From NCBI GenBank assembly GCA_021810565.1, contig JAJZIM010000001.1:55422-119421 (forward strand): a DNA stretch of 64,000 nt, read 5' to 3'. The translations under genes were made by a program, and so were the position numbers. The stretch comes from Bacillota bacterium. Lineage in GTDB: Bacteria; Bacillota; Sulfobacillia; JAJZIM01. The notes below the pieces were generated by a model. It was not told where the DNA came from. It ran no database searches and saw nothing but the letters and a program-made list of their open reading frames with translations. Shown one piece after another: positions 62,431-64,000 of this stretch (position 1 is the stretch's first letter; each line of letters begins with the position of its first letter).

Positions 62431-62939
62431 CAAACCGTCTCCCCTTTCGCTGATCTCACCACGCGGGCGCCCCGGGCCATGGCGATCCGACCCGTGCGCA
62501 CCACCTCCCGCACCCCGAACTCCCGCAAAAGCTGCAGCAGGGCCTCCACCTTCTCCTCGTCCCCGGTGATCTCCACCACCAGGCTGCGTTTGCCCACATC
62601 CACGATCTTGGCCCGGAAGATGTCCACGATCTGCAGGATCTGCGAGCGCACCTCCGGCTCCGCGTTCACCTTGATCAGCACCAGCTCCCGGGCCACGCAC
62701 TCCCCCGGGGCCAGGGTGCTCACCTTCAGCACGTTGATCAGCTTGTTCAGCTGCTTCTCCACCTGCTCCACCAGCCGCTCGTCCCCGTCCACGACGATGG
62801 TCATGCGGGAGACGGCGGGATCCTCGGTCACCCCCACGGCCAGGCTGTCGATGTTGAAGCCGCGCCGGGAGAACAGACCGGCCACCCGGGTCAGGACCCC
62901 GGGGGAATTCTCCACCAGCACCGCCAGGGTATGGCGCAA
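62430..62939 (-). CDS. ilvN: Acetolactate synthase, small (regulatory) subunit
   Basis: 169 residues from TTG 62939; AAGGAGG is 9 bases upstream and the start gives the typical [20 protein letters not shown]. An ACT domain (2-80, with [16 protein letters not shown]) senses valine; the second half is the ALS_ss_C domain ([20 protein letters not shown]). It activates the catalytic subunit encoded by ilvB and makes it feedback-sensitive. It is first gene after the T-box terminator. Confidence 0.95.
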   Translation of the reverse strand: MRHTLAVLVENSPGVLTRVAGLFSRRGFNIDSLAVGVTEDPAVSRMTIVVDGDERLVEQVEKQLNKLINVLKVSTLAPGECVARELVLIKVNAEPEVRSQILQIVDIFRAKIVDVGKRSLVVEITGDEEKVEALLQLLREFGVREVVRTGRIAMARGARVVRSAKGETV

Positions 62940-62960
62940 GCCGCGTTCCCTCCTTTCCGC

Positions 62961-63228
62961 AAAAAAACCTAGCCCCCAGCCCCTTCGGTACACAGGGGCG
63001 GGAGGCCAGCTCCCGCGTTACCACCCCGGTTCGCCGCCGCCTCGCAGCGTCGGCCTCAGGGGGTGCCGCAGCACCCGCACAGGATAACGGCTGCCAGCCG
63101 GCGCCGCCTACTTGGCTTCGACGGCGCAGCTCCGGAACGACCTTCGGCCGGAGGGCGGGTACCGGTTCGCAGCTTTCGCCCGGCTCTCTGGGACCCGCCA
63201 GGTCCGCCTACTCTTTCCCTCAAGGCTT
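62961..63228 (-). promoter_or_regulatory. T-box leader with intrinsic terminator, branched-chain amino acid operon
   Basis: On the minus strand: stem I starts near GCCTTGAGGG (63227) with AGAGTAG, has the distal AGAGAGC loop (63189-63183) and the partner GCGAACC, enclosed by GGCGGGT/ACCCGCC. The T-box sequence AACCGGGGTGGTAACGCG (63031-63014) pairs with uncharged tRNA ends. A long terminator stem follows (CTGGCCTCCCGCCCCT against AGGGGCTGGGGGCTAG) with seven T residues at 62967-62961. Uncharged tRNA would favour the antiterminator and turn on ilvN-ilvB. I could not fix the specifier codon; leucine is the most common in such operons. A weak TATAGA -10 lies near 63250. Confidence 0.88.
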
Positions 63229-63305
63229 TTTAAGATGTTGAGCCTTCTATATTCGCCGCCGCCGGGCGCGTTCCTGCCGGCCTCCGCGGAAAAAAAGACT
63301 TTTGT

Positions 63306-63545
63306 TCAAAGATAATCTTCCCGCAGCGGGGTGAAGCCGTCCACGTCCACCGTGTCGTCCTCCAGGGCCACGGCAGAGTGCTCGGCGTTCCCCGGCACCA
63401 CCAAGGAGTCCCCGGGGCGCAGCACCACCTCCCGACCCGCGATGTCGTAGCGCAAGGATCCTGAGACCAGATAGCTGGACTGCTCGTAGGGATGCCGGTG
63501 CGGTGGCACCCGGGCCCCCTGGCGGAAGCGAAAGCGCACCACCAT
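63306..63545 (-). pseudogene. Cupin-domain protein truncated at its 5' end by an insertion
   Basis: The 79 codons from ATG 63545 encode a cupin barrel: RFRFRQGARVPPHRHPYEQS (metal-binding HxHxxxxE variant), YLVSGSLRYDI, LRPGDSLVVPGNAEH. Full proteins of this sort have some 30 more residues in front, and these are missing because the repeat/IS end at 63541 takes their place. The frame stays open into the IS end but that part is not cupin. Metal-binding residues remain, so a shortened protein could still fold, but I expect loss of function. Confidence 0.7.
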
Positions 63546-63839
63546 CAGTGGTGTCAACAGTTGCCATGCCTCAGGCCGGCAAGGCCTGAAAGCGGGCCGA
63601 CAGTTGTTCGTGCCGCCCCTGCGCGGGGACCGTTTCCGGGCCGATCCTCCGGTGCGCCAGTTCGGATCGGCAACCCGCAGGGAGTCGCGTTGTGCCTCTG
63701 GGGGCATGCCCTTGCACCATTCACACAACGCCAACACCAGCCCCACCACATTGCGTGAGGACCTTGCGGCCCTCGGGCTTTGGGCTTCCGCCGGAAGTGT
63801 TCCGGCTCCGCCGATCGGTTCCGGGACCACCGAAACCCA
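63541..63839 (-). ncRNA. IS605-type right end and candidate omega RNA region
   Basis: The 175 bases at 63541-63715 match 5265-5434 on the other strand (see that entry), ending in the hairpin TCAGGCC-GGCCTGA and GTTGACACCACT. They lie directly downstream of what looks like a tnpB 3' end (stop at 63840). In IS200/IS605 elements this is where the omega RNA and right end are found. The stretch is GC-rich and strongly structured, with no gene of its own. Boundaries of the RNA cannot be set from sequence. Confidence 0.45.
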
Positions 63840-64000
63840 TCAGGCCGGGAGGGCATCCGCCATTCTGTCGTTAGCCCTCGAAGCTGCGCCTCCGTTTCCG
63901 GCGCGTCTTGGTTCAGCCGCCGCCTTGACCTCCTGTTTCGTGGGATACCGGAAGGTACGATCCCACTTCTTTTTCAGGTTCAAGGCCGCCGCCACGTTCG
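63840..64000 (-). CDS. Possible tnpB C-terminus, cut by window edge
   Basis: The minus-strand frame enters at the window end and stops with TGA at 63840-63842. It reads NVAAALNLKKKWDRTFRYPT, KQEVKAAAEPRRAG, and a low-complexity end. The D-x-NVAAALNL-like block followed by basic residues is how TnpB proteins end, around the third RuvC motif. The rest of the gene lies outside the window. I am only moderately sure. Confidence 0.45.
   Translation of the reverse strand, partial: NVAAALNLKKKWDRTFRYPTKQEVKAAAEPRRAGNGGAASRANDRMADALPA

Overview
The window reads as chromosome from a GC-rich, probably spore-forming member of the Bacillota. The pointers are S-layer-homology (SLH) surface proteins, a T-box leader on the branched-chain amino acid operon, Gram-positive-style Pho-box arrays, lipoproteins with clean lipoboxes, and a 40-residue protein like small acid-soluble spore proteins. 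The lineage (Thermaerobacter/Symbiobacterium/Sulfobacillus-like) is inference only. No tRNA, rRNA, CRISPR array or phage was recognised.

Layout. 1-384 is the end of a PIN-domain toxin-like gene. 975-4900 is a three-gene ABC importer of the phosphonate/iron type, preceded by five TTAA boxes at exact 11-bp spacing. 5.4-34.5 kb is a 29-kb minus-strand surface-protein island. It contains three paralogous cassettes, each starting with a large secreted protein (propeller-like N-terminus, IPT/TIG, three SLH) followed by a Tic20/DUF4870-like membrane protein and varying sets of a 107-residue protein, a 79-residue two-helix protein and YbjQ-family proteins. Between them lie one very large TIG/SLH protein, a Ycf48-like/SLH protein, a copper-amine-oxidase-N/propeller lipoprotein, several other lipoproteins, and many decayed copies. 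The island is full of internal duplications, frameshifts and insertion-element debris, including a 0.4-kb IS200/IS605-like mini-element.

34.7-41.8 kb holds two large LuxR-type ATPase regulators flanking an MFS transporter. 42.0-45.6 kb is a phosphate-starvation neighbourhood: pstS, two different undecaprenyl-pyrophosphate phosphatases and two small proteins, served by two more 11-bp-periodic Pho-box arrays. The three arrays tie this block to the transporter at 1 kb, so a Pho regulon that includes both uppP genes is the best-supported new biology here.

45.6-55.2 kb carries housekeeping and metabolic genes on the minus strand: a DRTGG/P-loop protein, ADP-forming acetyl-CoA synthetase, hemL, a lipoprotein, ychF, an anchored protein, the spore-protein-like gene and an M20 amidohydrolase. 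55.3-63.2 kb is one translationally coupled operon, ilvN-ilvC-leuC-leuD-ilvE-ilvD-ilvB, behind a T-box leader and ending in a strong terminator. ilvB and ilvN sit at opposite ends. The right edge has a cupin gene cut by what looks like the right end of an IS605-type element with a tnpB 3' end; a 170-bp relative of that end lies at 5.3 kb.
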